Notes under the pieces: model-generated
Seen by the model: the letters and a program-made list of their open reading frames with translations, nothing else
Told to the model about the DNA's origin: nothing
The model's database searches: none
Part shown: one piece after another, positions 35,794 through 44,929 of the stretch
How positions within the stretch are numbered: position 1 is the stretch's first letter
How the letters are laid out: each line of letters begins with the position of its first letter
Position numbers and translations under genes: made by a program
From: QYOJ01 sp964642545
GTDB taxonomy: Bacteria > Bacteroidota > Bacteroidia > Bacteroidales > FEN-979
DNA: 64,000 nucleotides
Direction: 5' to 3'
Assembly (NCBI GenBank): GCA_964642545.1
Contig: CAZXQU010000001.1
Coordinates: 137,502 to 201,501 of the forward strand

Positions 35794-37198
35794 TGACGGC
35801 TCCTTTCAGCAGTTCTTCGAATTGGGGAGGAAGGAAGTTTTGAGAGTCCCATGCTTTGAGGAGGGAAGGGAGGGAGGGAGGGAGTATGTCAGTAGGTTGC
35901 TTAGTCGCTATGCTCTTGGCAAAGACAAGGGGTTTGATACTTGCATAGTAGTGAAGGAGTGTGGGTAACGGTTTGTTTCCAAATTGTGCGATTATTTCTT
36001 GTAGGGCAGCGTTGACTTCAGAGATAGTGCCTACGCATTCGAAGGGTTTTTCGGGGGCTATTCCGGTAAGTTGATCAAGGATCGGGACCAGGTCTATGTC
36101 GTTAAACAGGTCCCTGTGAAAGATCCCTGTCAGTTGATCAGGAAGCAGGAATGGTGCCACCATAATGCACGTAAAAAGGCATTTTGGGCATTTTCCACAC
36201 CATGAATCAGTTTTGCTTCCTACATTACAACTTTTGAAAACAGAGAAATATTTCGGATAGCGACAAAAAATGCTGGCAATCTGAAGTTCGTTTAGTGGTC
36301 GGAGAAGGCTGAAATAATTGATTTCGGGACTGATCCATTTACGTACATAATCCCGGAAATCCTTCTCAAACTCAAATGTTTTAGAGTACTGGTGATTGAC
36401 AGGCAAGCCTGGGATGGTTGATTCGTTGGCGCTTGATTCATTTGAAAGAGCGATATTTCTCTTCCCGGAGAGTGCAGCAGAGAGGATGGTAATAAACGCG
36501 AGTAAAGCCGAAAAGGGGGTGTGACCATTGAGAAATCCCTGATCATTTAATTGCAAAAGAAGAGGATCAATAGTACGATTGATCCCAATCATTCCCGAAT
36601 GGGCGAACCCAGCTATGAATATACTGTGTACACTGGCTCCCCGTGGGTTGAGGATAAGAGGTGTGACACCAGGAAGTTTCCTGAGTATTTCAAGGCTTAC
36701 AATAGAATCTTTACCCCCGCCAATAGGGACGATCACATCAGGTTTTAATACACATTGGATTGGAGAAAGAAATTCGTCAGAAGCCACTATAACATCCATA
36801 AATTGGTCAATATCTGTCGGGATTGAGTTGAGGAAAAAAAACTCTCCCAAACCGTTAAACCAGCATTTTTTCCACCATGATATTTGTTCTTGAGTGATGG
36901 CATGTGCCTTGATTATCAGCTGTTTCGGACAAGCTGACTTCCAATAACTGATGAGTTCAATCAGCCCCAGATGAAAGACAAGGTTCGGGAGGAGATCCAT
37001 GACCTCCTCTTCGGGAATGAAAAATTCTTTGTGCGGAATAAAAATGGTTGGTGAAAAATGGTACCGATCGGCCAGGTTGAAATAATAACGAATATCTAAT
37101 CCATGCCCTGAGTAGCTATAATCATACCCTTCATAGGAAAAAAAAGGAAATTCATCCCTGAGTTGCAGGAATTTATCATAACGGTTTGACTTCTCCAT
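35786..37198 (-). CDS. murL: MurL-like UDP-MurNAc-L-Ala-L-Glu epimerase
   Basis: 470 residues. A PP-loop-like motif VPIGGGKDSIVSLE (GGGKDS at 160-165) is followed by NPRGASVHSI, NIALSNESSANES (about 248-260) and WCGKCPKCLF, with Cys334, 337 and 340 plus Cys324 possibly binding metal. These fit MurL of Xanthomonas, which inverts L-Glu to D-Glu on UDP-MurNAc-L-Ala-L-Glu using ATP. In that route MurD2 first adds L-Glu. Here murL precedes murD and overlaps it by eight bases (ATGGTTGA), so the two are translationally coupled. A GGGA tract lies near its 3' end. No signal peptide; cytoplasmic. Confidence 0.8.
   Translation of the reverse strand: MEKSNRYDKFLQLRDEFPFFSYEGYDYSYSGHGLDIRYYFNLADRYHFSPTIFIPHKEFFIPEEEVMDLLPNLVFHLGLIELISYWKSACPKQLIIKAHAITQEQISWWKKCWFNGLGEFFFLNSIPTDIDQFMDVIVASDEFLSPIQCVLKPDVIVPIGGGKDSIVSLEILRKLPGVTPLILNPRGASVHSIFIAGFAHSGMIGINRTIDPLLLQLNDQGFLNGHTPFSALLAFITILSAALSGKRNIALSNESSANESTIPGLPVNHQYSKTFEFEKDFRDYVRKWISPEINYFSLLRPLNELQIASIFCRYPKYFSVFKSCNVGSKTDSWCGKCPKCLFTCIMVAPFLLPDQLTGIFHRDLFNDIDLVPILDQLTGIAPEKPFECVGTISEVNAALQEIIAQFGNKPLPTLLHYYASIKPLVFAKSIATKQPTDILPPSLPSLLKAWDSQNFLPPQFEELLKGAVNG
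35863..35884. repeat. GGGA tetranucleotide tract inside murL
   Basis: On the plus strand (template side) GGGA occurs five times, four of them in perfect tandem, with one extra A after the first. It encodes PPSLPSLL in the last 40 residues of MurL. A change in copy number would shift the frame just upstream of the murD start. Five GGG runs could also form a quadruplex. Confidence 0.8.
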
Positions 37199-37216
37199 GA
37201 AATGGTACTATATTTG
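37185..37216 (+). promoter_or_regulatory. Promoter for yqgE
   Basis: TTTG at 37185-37188, a 20-base spacer and TATATTTG at 37209-37216; 36 bases before the ATG at 37253. The -33 element lies inside the first codons of the divergent murL. Confidence 0.5.
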
Positions 37217-37230
37217 CTAGGTGGCTCTCG

Positions 37231-37238
37231 CAAATGTA
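37231..37238 (-). promoter_or_regulatory. TACATTTG -7 box for murL-murD
   Basis: On the minus strand TACATTTG lies 32 bases before the murL ATG at 37198, face to face with the yqgE promoter. Confidence 0.4.
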
Positions 37239-37252
37239 ACAAATTTTAGATT

Positions 37253-37816
37253 ATGACCGAGCGTCAGATCATAAAACCAAAGCAGGGAATCATTCTGATT
37301 TCTGAACCTTCATTAAAGGATTTTTATTTTCGTCAGTCGGTAGTTCTGTTAGCCGATCATAATGAAGATGGGACCTTTGGAGTAATTGTGAATAAGCCAA
37401 TTGAAGTGCGTCTTGAAGAAGTTATCACAGGGTTTTCAGGATTTGAACACCAGGTTTACCTGGGGGGACCGGTAATGACTGACAGTATTTTTTTCATCCA
37501 CACTCTTCCCATAATTGAGAGCAGCTTTAAGATCATGGATGGCCTCTTCTGGGGAGGAAATATTGATGAGATCAGAAACCTGATGGAAGCCGGTCTCCTG
37601 AGTGAAGACAATATCCGGTTTTTCCTTGGCTATTCGGGATGGGACCCCAACCAGCTTGACCGGGAGATTAGTGAAAAATCATGGGTATTGTCTCATGCCT
37701 CTGTTAAGGAGGTAATCAATGAAAATCCTGAAGCTCTGTGGACGAATTACCTGAGAAACATGGGTAACGATTACTCTATCTGGGCCAACTTTCCATCCGA
37801 TCCAACACTGAATTAA
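37253..37816 (+). CDS. YqgE/AlgH family protein
   Basis: 187 residues, the usual length for DUF179/YqgE. Motifs are KQGIILISEPSLKDFYFRQSVVLL near the start, GTFGVIVNKPIEVRLEEV, YLGGPVMTDSIFFIH and RFFLGYSGWDPNQLDREI. Members are widespread; AlgH was named as an alginate regulator in Pseudomonas, but the molecular role is uncertain. Cytoplasmic, ATG start, own promoter. Confidence 0.92.
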   Translation: MTERQIIKPKQGIILISEPSLKDFYFRQSVVLLADHNEDGTFGVIVNKPIEVRLEEVITGFSGFEHQVYLGGPVMTDSIFFIHTLPIIESSFKIMDGLFWGGNIDEIRNLMEAGLLSEDNIRFFLGYSGWDPNQLDREISEKSWVLSHASVKEVINENPEALWTNYLRNMGNDYSIWANFPSDPTLN

Positions 37817-37871
37817 CAATGCATAGTTCATAAGTCCTGGAATCCTTCCTTTTACGTAAATTTTCTCCTCT

Positions 37872-37879
37872 TATATTTG
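37872..37879 (+). promoter_or_regulatory. TATATTTG -7 box for the kelch protein gene
   Basis: TATATTTG fits TAnnTTTG, 31 bases before the ATG at 37911. No convincing -33 element at the usual distance. Confidence 0.4.
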
Positions 37880-37910
37880 TTTCCAACGGCACTCTTATCA
37901 GAGCCATTAT

Positions 37911-39176
37911 ATGGTATTAAAGCAATCTGTTATCTTATTGATTACAGGAGGTATGTGGTTGGCTGTAAGTATTAACGCAGTACAGTCACAGGAATCATCA
38001 TGGTCGCACCGACAAGATTTTTCATCTCCTCCGAGGATTCAGGCTGTCGGATTTTCCATTGGTGACAAAGGGTATATAGCCACCGGAACTGATGGAATGA
38101 GCGACCATCTCCTTCAGGATTTACAGGAATATGATCCGGGCACGAACAGTTGGACGTTTAAATCGAGTCTTCCTTTCCCCCTGCGCGGCAGTGTAGCATT
38201 TTCGATTGGTTCTAAAGCGTATGTAACAACTGGTGGAGGTTCATATGGCTTGAATTATCAGACGCAGGAGTGGGATCAGGGAACCAATATCTGGCGTCCC
38301 CGGGCCGCATTTCCGGCAGGAAAGGGAAGGATGTCGGCTGTTGGCATTGCAATGGGCAACCGGGGATATGTAGGCACCGGATTTGATGCGACAGAAAGGC
38401 CATTGAACGACCTTTGGGAGTATGATCCCGTGAGCAATTCGTGGCAGCAAAAAGCCTCACTTCCCGGAAGCGGCCGTTGCTATGCTACCGTATTTGCAAT
38501 ACACGACAAAATCTATATCGGTTTAGGCAACAACGGCTCGTCCTATCTGAAAGATTGGTGGGAGTATTCCCCAGCCACCAATGTTTGGAGACGCATGGAA
38601 GATCTGGCAGGAGAGGCACGTACCGGAGCGATGGGATTTTCAGTAAATGGCAAAGGGTATGTAATAGGTGGAGTAAATTATAGCATGAGTCCTCTCAAGG
38701 ATATATGGGAGTTTGATCCGATCCAGAATACCTGGACACAGCTTGACCGCTTCCCCGGATCCAGCCGGGGGTATGGAGTAAGTTTCGTCATCAACAACAG
38801 TGGATATATTGCAGCCGGAACCTCATCAGAAGGATATCTCTTTGACCTTTGGGAGTGTTTCCCAGGGACGATGGTTCGAGCCTCCATTCCGAGAGATGAT
38901 CCATTCATCGATCCTGTTGTGATTTCTCCCAACCCATTTTTCTATCGGTTTTTTATGAAGATGCGTCATCCTTATACAGGAATGCTGGAACTCACAATTA
39001 CAAATATGCGCGGGCAGGTTGTCTTCAGGAAGAACATTGACAAAGACGCTGAATACATCGTCAGGTGTTACGAGATCGACTATCTCCCCGACGGGTTGTT
39101 TGTGTTTCGGGTGAAGGACCCATCCGGGATCATCGACACCAAACAAACAGTGATACATAAGTCGTTTGACATTTAA
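37911..39176 (+). CDS. Secreted kelch-repeat protein with T9SS sorting domain
   Basis: 421 residues. Signal peptide (to about VQSQ, residue 27). Then about six kelch repeats of roughly 48 residues with recurring GYIATG / GYVGTG and LWEYDPVSNSW, WWEYSPATNVW, IWEFDPIQNTW, forming a beta-propeller. Residues 340-421 (ISPNPF..., GMLELTITNMRGQVV, YLPDGLFVFRV) match the type A C-terminal sorting domain of type IX cargo. The protein is probably exported to the cell surface by the system that PorX (12784) regulates. The ligand of the propeller is unknown. Confidence 0.88.
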   Translation: MVLKQSVILLITGGMWLAVSINAVQSQESSWSHRQDFSSPPRIQAVGFSIGDKGYIATGTDGMSDHLLQDLQEYDPGTNSWTFKSSLPFPLRGSVAFSIGSKAYVTTGGGSYGLNYQTQEWDQGTNIWRPRAAFPAGKGRMSAVGIAMGNRGYVGTGFDATERPLNDLWEYDPVSNSWQQKASLPGSGRCYATVFAIHDKIYIGLGNNGSSYLKDWWEYSPATNVWRRMEDLAGEARTGAMGFSVNGKGYVIGGVNYSMSPLKDIWEFDPIQNTWTQLDRFPGSSRGYGVSFVINNSGYIAAGTSSEGYLFDLWECFPGTMVRASIPRDDPFIDPVVISPNPFFYRFFMKMRHPYTGMLELTITNMRGQVVFRKNIDKDAEYIVRCYEIDYLPDGLFVFRVKDPSGIIDTKQTVIHKSFDI

Positions 39177-39177
39177 G

Positions 39178-39246
39178 TCAGAATATAAGAAATACGAACC
39201 GGAGCGAAGCGAAGCTCGGCGAAGCCAAATAAGAAATACGGGCGGG
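39178..39246. repeat. 35-base element nested in AAGAAATACG repeats
   Basis: 39196-39230 matches 61892-61926 (reverse complement) in 32 of 35 bases (starts GAACCGGAGCGAAGCG, ends GAGCCAAAT or GAAGCCAAAT). Here it is bordered on both sides by AAGAAATACG (39187-39196 and 39231-39240), as if inserted into a tandem repeat. It fills the gap between the kelch gene and the next gene. Confidence 0.8.
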
Positions 39247-39269
39247 GTGCGTTTTCATAAAGGTATTCA

Positions 39270-40004
39270 ATGATAGAAGTAAGGGCAGGTATCAGGTTGT
39301 CAGATATCCTTGTTGTTATTGCGGTGGCAGTCATTCTGTTGCCGTTTTTTTTATTCCCGTCAGTCTATGAAGAATACCACACACTGAACTCAGCACACGG
39401 GTATGTGATGGCTTTTGTGAAGTTTGCGATTCTGGCAACCTTCGGGGAGTGCATCGGTCTAAGGATACGGACCGGGAGGTACTACCAGCCCGGATTCGGA
39501 TTGATTCAGCGGGCTCTTATCTGGGGCTTTCTCGGGATTACCCTTAAAATGGCATTTATCATTTTCGGTGAGGGTGCACCATATATGATAAAGACAATGG
39601 GTGTTGCATTCCCTGACCCGAATCCGGCCAATATTCTTCGTTCGCCTGAATTTTCTGCACTTAAGCTCCTCTCTGCATTTGCTGTTGGTGTCACACTAAA
39701 CCTATTTTTCGCACCGGTGTTCATGATTTTCCACAGGATTACCGACATGCATATCATTGAACACCGCGGATCGATCAGGGGATTCTTCACCCCTATCAGA
39801 TTCGGGTATCAGCTAACCCACCTTGACTGGAATTCCATGTGGAACTTTGTTCTGAAAAAGACCGTCCCTTTCTTTTGGATACCAGCCCAAACTCTGAATT
39901 TCCTGCTGCCAGAGGATTGGCGCGTACTGGTTGCTGCCATATATAGTATTATCCTGGGAGTACTGTTATCTGTGGCGAGTCTGATCGAAGAAAAAAGGGC
40001 ATAA
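39270..40004 (+). CDS. Integral membrane protein, possibly Mpv17-like
   Basis: 244 residues with four to five membrane helices (LSDILVVIAVAVILLPFFLFPSV, YVMAFVKFAILATFGECIGL, ALIWGFLGITLKMAFIIFG, LLSAFAVGVTLNLFFAPVFMIFH, LVAAIYSIILGVLLSVASLI). The segment FVLKKTVPFFWIPAQTLNFLLPEDWRV resembles the W.PAQ..NF motif of the Mpv17/PMP22 family, but the rest is too diverged to be sure. It stands alone between the kelch gene and the convergent plsC. Confidence 0.5.
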   Translation: MIEVRAGIRLSDILVVIAVAVILLPFFLFPSVYEEYHTLNSAHGYVMAFVKFAILATFGECIGLRIRTGRYYQPGFGLIQRALIWGFLGITLKMAFIIFGEGAPYMIKTMGVAFPDPNPANILRSPEFSALKLLSAFAVGVTLNLFFAPVFMIFHRITDMHIIEHRGSIRGFFTPIRFGYQLTHLDWNSMWNFVLKKTVPFFWIPAQTLNFLLPEDWRVLVAAIYSIILGVLLSVASLIEEKRA

Positions 40005-40052
40005 CGGTTTGTCATTTTCAAACGCATGTAATATTTTGACAACGAATTTTCT

Positions 40053-40781
40053 TTATGCCAGATCCAACTTACGTTCGATCGAATCCTGCACTCTGCTTAC
40101 CAGTTCTTCAACCGGTACTCCTTCAGGTTCTACCGGATCTAACACTGTATAAGTAATTCTCTGGCCAACTTTCATCGGGAAGTAGCCTTTCTGCAGCAAC
40201 TGATAATGGCCATCGATCACAAAAGGGACAATGATTGCCGATGGGGCAGCACGAAGCAGGGTGCTGATCCCAGCCGACATAAATTTCTTTACCTTTCCTG
40301 TTTTGCTGCGTGTACCCTCAGGAAAAATACAGGCAGCATAATTGTTCTCCTCGATCAACCGGCCTAGTTTAAATATCTCCTTCACCGATTGGGTCCCGCT
40401 CTTTCTGTCAATCAAAGCCGATTTTCCATACTTCAGGTTATGAGAAATGCTGGGAAGATTACGTGAAAGTTCAATCTTAGAAATAAATTTGGGATAGTAT
40501 TTCCTGAATCCCCAAACAACCGGGGGGATATCATACATACTTTGGTGGTTTGAAATAATGATTACCGGTCTGTTATCAGGTATCTTTTCAAATCCCGAAA
40601 AGTTAATCCTGCTTCCCAGCAAGTAAAGTCCATAAACCAGGCAGTAGTTCATCATGTCAACCGATCTTTTTCGTGCCCGGTCACCAAAAAGATTTAATGC
40701 CAGCACATGGATCGGATGAAACAATACCAGCATCAGTCCATAGTACAAGTGGAAAATTGGAGTAAGAATATAGCCCAGCAT
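40053..40781 (-). CDS. plsC: 1-acyl-sn-glycerol-3-phosphate acyltransferase
   Basis: 242 residues from the ATG at 40781 (a TTG at 40790 would add three). Makes phosphatidic acid from lysophosphatidic acid. The catalytic HX4D motif is in IISNHQSMYDIPP and the acceptor-binding motif in FPEGTRSKTGKVKKF. An N-terminal hydrophobic helix (LGYILTPIFHLYYGLMLVLF) anchors it in the inner membrane. It is probably co-transcribed with the upstream flavoprotein gene. Confidence 0.92.
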   Translation of the reverse strand: MLGYILTPIFHLYYGLMLVLFHPIHVLALNLFGDRARKRSVDMMNYCLVYGLYLLGSRINFSGFEKIPDNRPVIIISNHQSMYDIPPVVWGFRKYYPKFISKIELSRNLPSISHNLKYGKSALIDRKSGTQSVKEIFKLGRLIEENNYAACIFPEGTRSKTGKVKKFMSAGISTLLRAAPSAIIVPFVIDGHYQLLQKGYFPMKVGQRITYTVLDPVEPEGVPVEELVSRVQDSIERKLDLA

Positions 40782-40825
40782 CTTTTTCAAGAAACAAAGA
40801 TAATTGATATTTTCCTGAAAAAATT

Positions 40826-42076
<1,251 letters not shown>

Positions 42077-42082
42077 GTGATG

Positions 42083-42090
42083 CAAAGGTA
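42083..42090 (-). promoter_or_regulatory. TACCTTTG -7 box for the flavoprotein gene
   Basis: On the minus strand TACCTTTG ends seven bases before the ATG at 42076, so transcription would begin almost at the start codon (leaderless or nearly so). It faces the box at 42112-42119, 21 bases away. Confidence 0.4.
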
Positions 42091-42111
42091 ATGTTACTGA
42101 AAATAAAAGCG

Positions 42112-42119
42112 TACCTTTG
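42112..42119 (+). promoter_or_regulatory. TACCTTTG -7 box for the cold-shock gene
   Basis: TACCTTTG on the plus strand, 16 bases before the ATG at 42136. It is divergent to the identical box at 42083-42090 on the minus strand. Confidence 0.45.
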
Positions 42120-42135
42120 CCAACAAAACTATCAC

Positions 42136-42714
42136 ATGGGAAGATCACAAGAGACATTCAATAAAAAAGAGGTAAGAAATAAAAAAGAGAAGAAGCGTAA
42201 AGAAAAAGAGAAGAAAAGGCTCGCCAGAAAAGATAATGAGAAGTCAGGCAGCCTTGACGATATGATAGCCTATGTGGACGAAAATGGGATGATTTCTGAA
42301 ACCCCTCCAGATCCCAGTAAAAAGCGAAACATTAAATTGGAAGATATCAGGATTGGAGTCCCAACACGTGACTCTGAACAAGACGACGACCCAATCAGAA
42401 AAGGGATCGTCTCTTTCTTTAACGACTCGAAAGGATTTGGTTTCATCAAAGACAACGAAACGAAACAAGGTGTTTTTGTGCATGCAAATAACCTGCTTGA
42501 AGATATTAAAGAGGGAAATGTCGTCTCTTTTGAAGTAGAGATGGGACATAAGGGACCAACTGCTGTCAATGTTAAGATTTTTAAGGAGAAAGTTGCGCCA
42601 CCAGTTGTTAAACCTGTCGCTGAAGCAACCACTCAACCTGTGGATGTTATTATTCCTGATCCGGATGAATCCACGGAGCCTGTGTCTCCTGAACCCTCAT
42701 CCTACGAGATATAA
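42136..42714 (+). CDS. Cold-shock domain protein with basic N-terminus
   Basis: 192 residues from the ATG at 42136. Residues 5-40 are very rich in Lys and Glu (KKEVRNKKEKKRKEKEKKR), probably a coiled or disordered RNA-binding arm. The cold-shock domain (about 90-150) has GIVSFFNDSKGFGFIKD and GVFVHANNL, the RNP1 and RNP2 motifs. The last 40 residues are rich in Pro, Val and Glu. This type of longer CSD protein is common in Bacteroidota; the likely role is RNA binding or chaperoning. Confidence 0.9.
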   Translation: MGRSQETFNKKEVRNKKEKKRKEKEKKRLARKDNEKSGSLDDMIAYVDENGMISETPPDPSKKRNIKLEDIRIGVPTRDSEQDDDPIRKGIVSFFNDSKGFGFIKDNETKQGVFVHANNLLEDIKEGNVVSFEVEMGHKGPTAVNVKIFKEKVAPPVVKPVAEATTQPVDVIIPDPDESTEPVSPEPSSYEI

Positions 42715-42760
42715 CAATTCTATTCATATCTTGCACACCGAATAATTAGCGAACAAAATC

Positions 42761-44353
42761 ATGTATAACCTCTTCATGAAACGCGTGTTGATTGTTGCAT
42801 GGGTCATTTTGTCATGCGCCATCTCATCCACCTTTGCTCAAAACGATAAAGTGATCCGCCAGATCATCGAGATCGGAACAACCGATAACCAAACGATGAA
42901 TCATCTCGACATCCTCTGCAACAGATTTGGCGGCAGGCCCATCGGCTCCGATGCTTATGATAATGCAGCTGAATGGGCAGCCTCCAAATTTCGTGAATGG
43001 GGTATGGAAGTGATGATGGATAAGGCAGGAGAATTACCTGTTGGGTTTAACCGCGGCCCCTGGTTTGGCCGGATGTTGTCTGTCGAAGGCATGAACCTCC
43101 ATTTTGCAACACCTTCTTACACAGCCGGTACCAAAGGCATGCAAACCGGGCATGTATTGCTGGAACCTAAAACACAAGATCAGTTTGACCGGATGAAAGG
43201 AAAGCTGAAGGGGGCATGGGTGCTAATCACAGGCGAGAGTAATGGATTCCCGATCGATTATTCGAAAAAAGGAGATCATCGTCGTGATTCAATTATTTCG
43301 CTGAATGAAGAGATTGCAAAGAAGAATAGTGAAATCCGCACCTACAATCGTGAAAAAGCAGACTCGCTCCCCGAAAAAGAGATGACTTCCTACATCGAAG
43401 AACCTGCCTTGTTCTACTGTCAAATGAGGGATGCCGGAATTCTGGGAATCATCCAGTCCACACCAGTTCCTATACGGGTACTATATGACCGGAAGAACCT
43501 CGACAGCATGACGTTCGAAACTCTTCCTACCATTCCCGATATCAAGCTGGATGAACAACAGTACGCTATTATCGAACAGAAAGCCAGGGAAAGACAGAAT
43601 TTCTTCCTTGAGTTTGATATCCGCAACCATTTCAAGATGGGACCAGTCGCCTATTATAATGTTATCGGAATTATTCTGGGCACCAAATATCCTGATGAAT
43701 ATGTCATTATGGGAGGTCACCTGGATTCATACGATGTTGCTACCGGAGGAGTGGACGACGGATCAGGGGCAACGCCCGCTATGGAGGCGGCAAGGCTCAT
43801 TATGGAGGCCGGAGGGAAACCCAAACGCACAATCCTTGTTTGCCTTTGGGCCGGAGAAGAGTTTGGTTTACTTGGTTCAAAAAGCTGGATTGAACGTAAT
43901 ATGGATAAGCTCCCAATGATTTCGAATATGTTCAACCGCGATGGAGGCCCAACAGTCCCCACAGGTATAAGTGTTTCAGAAGCCATGTGGGACGATATGG
44001 AGAAAATCTGCGAGCCGCTGAATGAAATCAATTCTGATTTTCCCTTTGAACTTAAACAGAGAGAACCCCGGAAACGCCCGAAAAAAGCATGGGGAACAGA
44101 TAGCGGCCCATTTGCTGTGGAAGGTGTGCCCACGATGACATTTACAACCGGCGATACGAAAGGATACGATTTCAGCTACGGCGAGATCTGGCATACCGAA
44201 CGGGATCTCTATAATAAAAGCATACCAGAATACCAGGAACACACATCAATCCTGACAGCCATTGTAGTTTATGGTGTTGCAAACCTCGACAATCTGTTAT
44301 CCCGCGACGGGTACTACCTGCCCTCTGAAGAGAAAAACAACTCAACAGATTGA
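42761..44353 (+). CDS. Secreted M28-family metallopeptidase
   Basis: 530 residues. Signal peptide (to TFAQ near residue 27; an inner ATG at 42776 would also serve). A PA-like insert lies in the middle, followed by the M28 catalytic domain: zinc ligands His320 in GGHLDSYD and Asp332 in GGVDDGSG, Glu366-Glu367 in WAGEEFGLLGS and His478 in IWHTERDLYNK. It resembles bacterial aminopeptidases and glutaminyl-cyclase-like M28 members. Probably periplasmic or secreted, releasing amino acids from peptides. Confidence 0.88.
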   Translation: MYNLFMKRVLIVAWVILSCAISSTFAQNDKVIRQIIEIGTTDNQTMNHLDILCNRFGGRPIGSDAYDNAAEWAASKFREWGMEVMMDKAGELPVGFNRGPWFGRMLSVEGMNLHFATPSYTAGTKGMQTGHVLLEPKTQDQFDRMKGKLKGAWVLITGESNGFPIDYSKKGDHRRDSIISLNEEIAKKNSEIRTYNREKADSLPEKEMTSYIEEPALFYCQMRDAGILGIIQSTPVPIRVLYDRKNLDSMTFETLPTIPDIKLDEQQYAIIEQKARERQNFFLEFDIRNHFKMGPVAYYNVIGIILGTKYPDEYVIMGGHLDSYDVATGGVDDGSGATPAMEAARLIMEAGGKPKRTILVCLWAGEEFGLLGSKSWIERNMDKLPMISNMFNRDGGPTVPTGISVSEAMWDDMEKICEPLNEINSDFPFELKQREPRKRPKKAWGTDSGPFAVEGVPTMTFTTGDTKGYDFSYGEIWHTERDLYNKSIPEYQEHTSILTAIVVYGVANLDNLLSRDGYYLPSEEKNNSTD

Positions 44354-44357
44354 ATCG

Positions 44358-44858
44358 ATGGTGAATAAAACGATAATCCTATCGGTATTATTAATCTCTG
44401 TTACGGTCCTCTCGTTTGCTGCGAAGAAAAAAGGTTATTTCATCAGAAATACCAGTGATACCTGCCATGTTACTTTCCGAATCCCTGTCGGACTGTTTGC
44501 CAAAGTCCCTACATATGAGCAGTTGCAATGGAAAGTGACCTATATCGACGATAAGCATCAACCGCACACCCTGAAACCGGGTGAGGCTCAGGAGTTTTGT
44601 TTTGAATCCAAATCGGGCCAGGTAAGAATGATTTCGATAAAAAACATCCTTCATGCATCAAATCAAGGCTCGGAACCTGCAGAATTCATTTTTTTACATT
44701 TGATTAAAGATGATAAACAGAGATTATTCAAGTATTACGATTATAACGGTTATATTAATAACAATAATAACTCCCCGGATCCCGTGTTAAGCTCCACACC
44801 CGGATCAACTGAGATTTTTATCCTTCAGCAGGAAGATGGGAAGTTCATCCAATTGTAA
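44358..44858 (+). CDS. Small exported protein of unknown function
   Basis: 166 residues from the ATG at 44358, four bases after the M28 gene. Signal peptide (MVNKTIILSVLLISVTVLSFAA). The mature part has beta-strand-like segments (KGYFIRNTSDTCHVTFRIPVGL, WKVTYIDDKHQPHTLKPGEAQEFCFES) and a low-complexity NNNNNS linker before the C-terminal strand. I do not recognise the family. Probably co-transcribed with the peptidase. Confidence 0.6.
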   Translation: MVNKTIILSVLLISVTVLSFAAKKKGYFIRNTSDTCHVTFRIPVGLFAKVPTYEQLQWKVTYIDDKHQPHTLKPGEAQEFCFESKSGQVRMISIKNILHASNQGSEPAEFIFLHLIKDDKQRLFKYYDYNGYINNNNNSPDPVLSSTPGSTEIFILQQEDGKFIQL

Positions 44859-44929
44859 CCTGTTTATTTCGCTTTTTGACTAACCTTTTCTTCCTTTTTT
44901 CGCATCTTTGCCGAAAATAGTTTCTCGTT

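Noticed and set aside
35786..37198. A tRNA-modifying or NAD-synthetase-like PP-loop enzyme
   Set aside because: The GGGKDS motif alone would allow this, but SNESSANE, WCGKCPKC and the overlap with murD fit MurL better.
39178..39246. Possible insertion sequence or MITE
   Set aside because: The 35-base element lacks terminal inverted repeats and a target duplication separable from the surrounding tandem repeat; it is kept only as a repeat.
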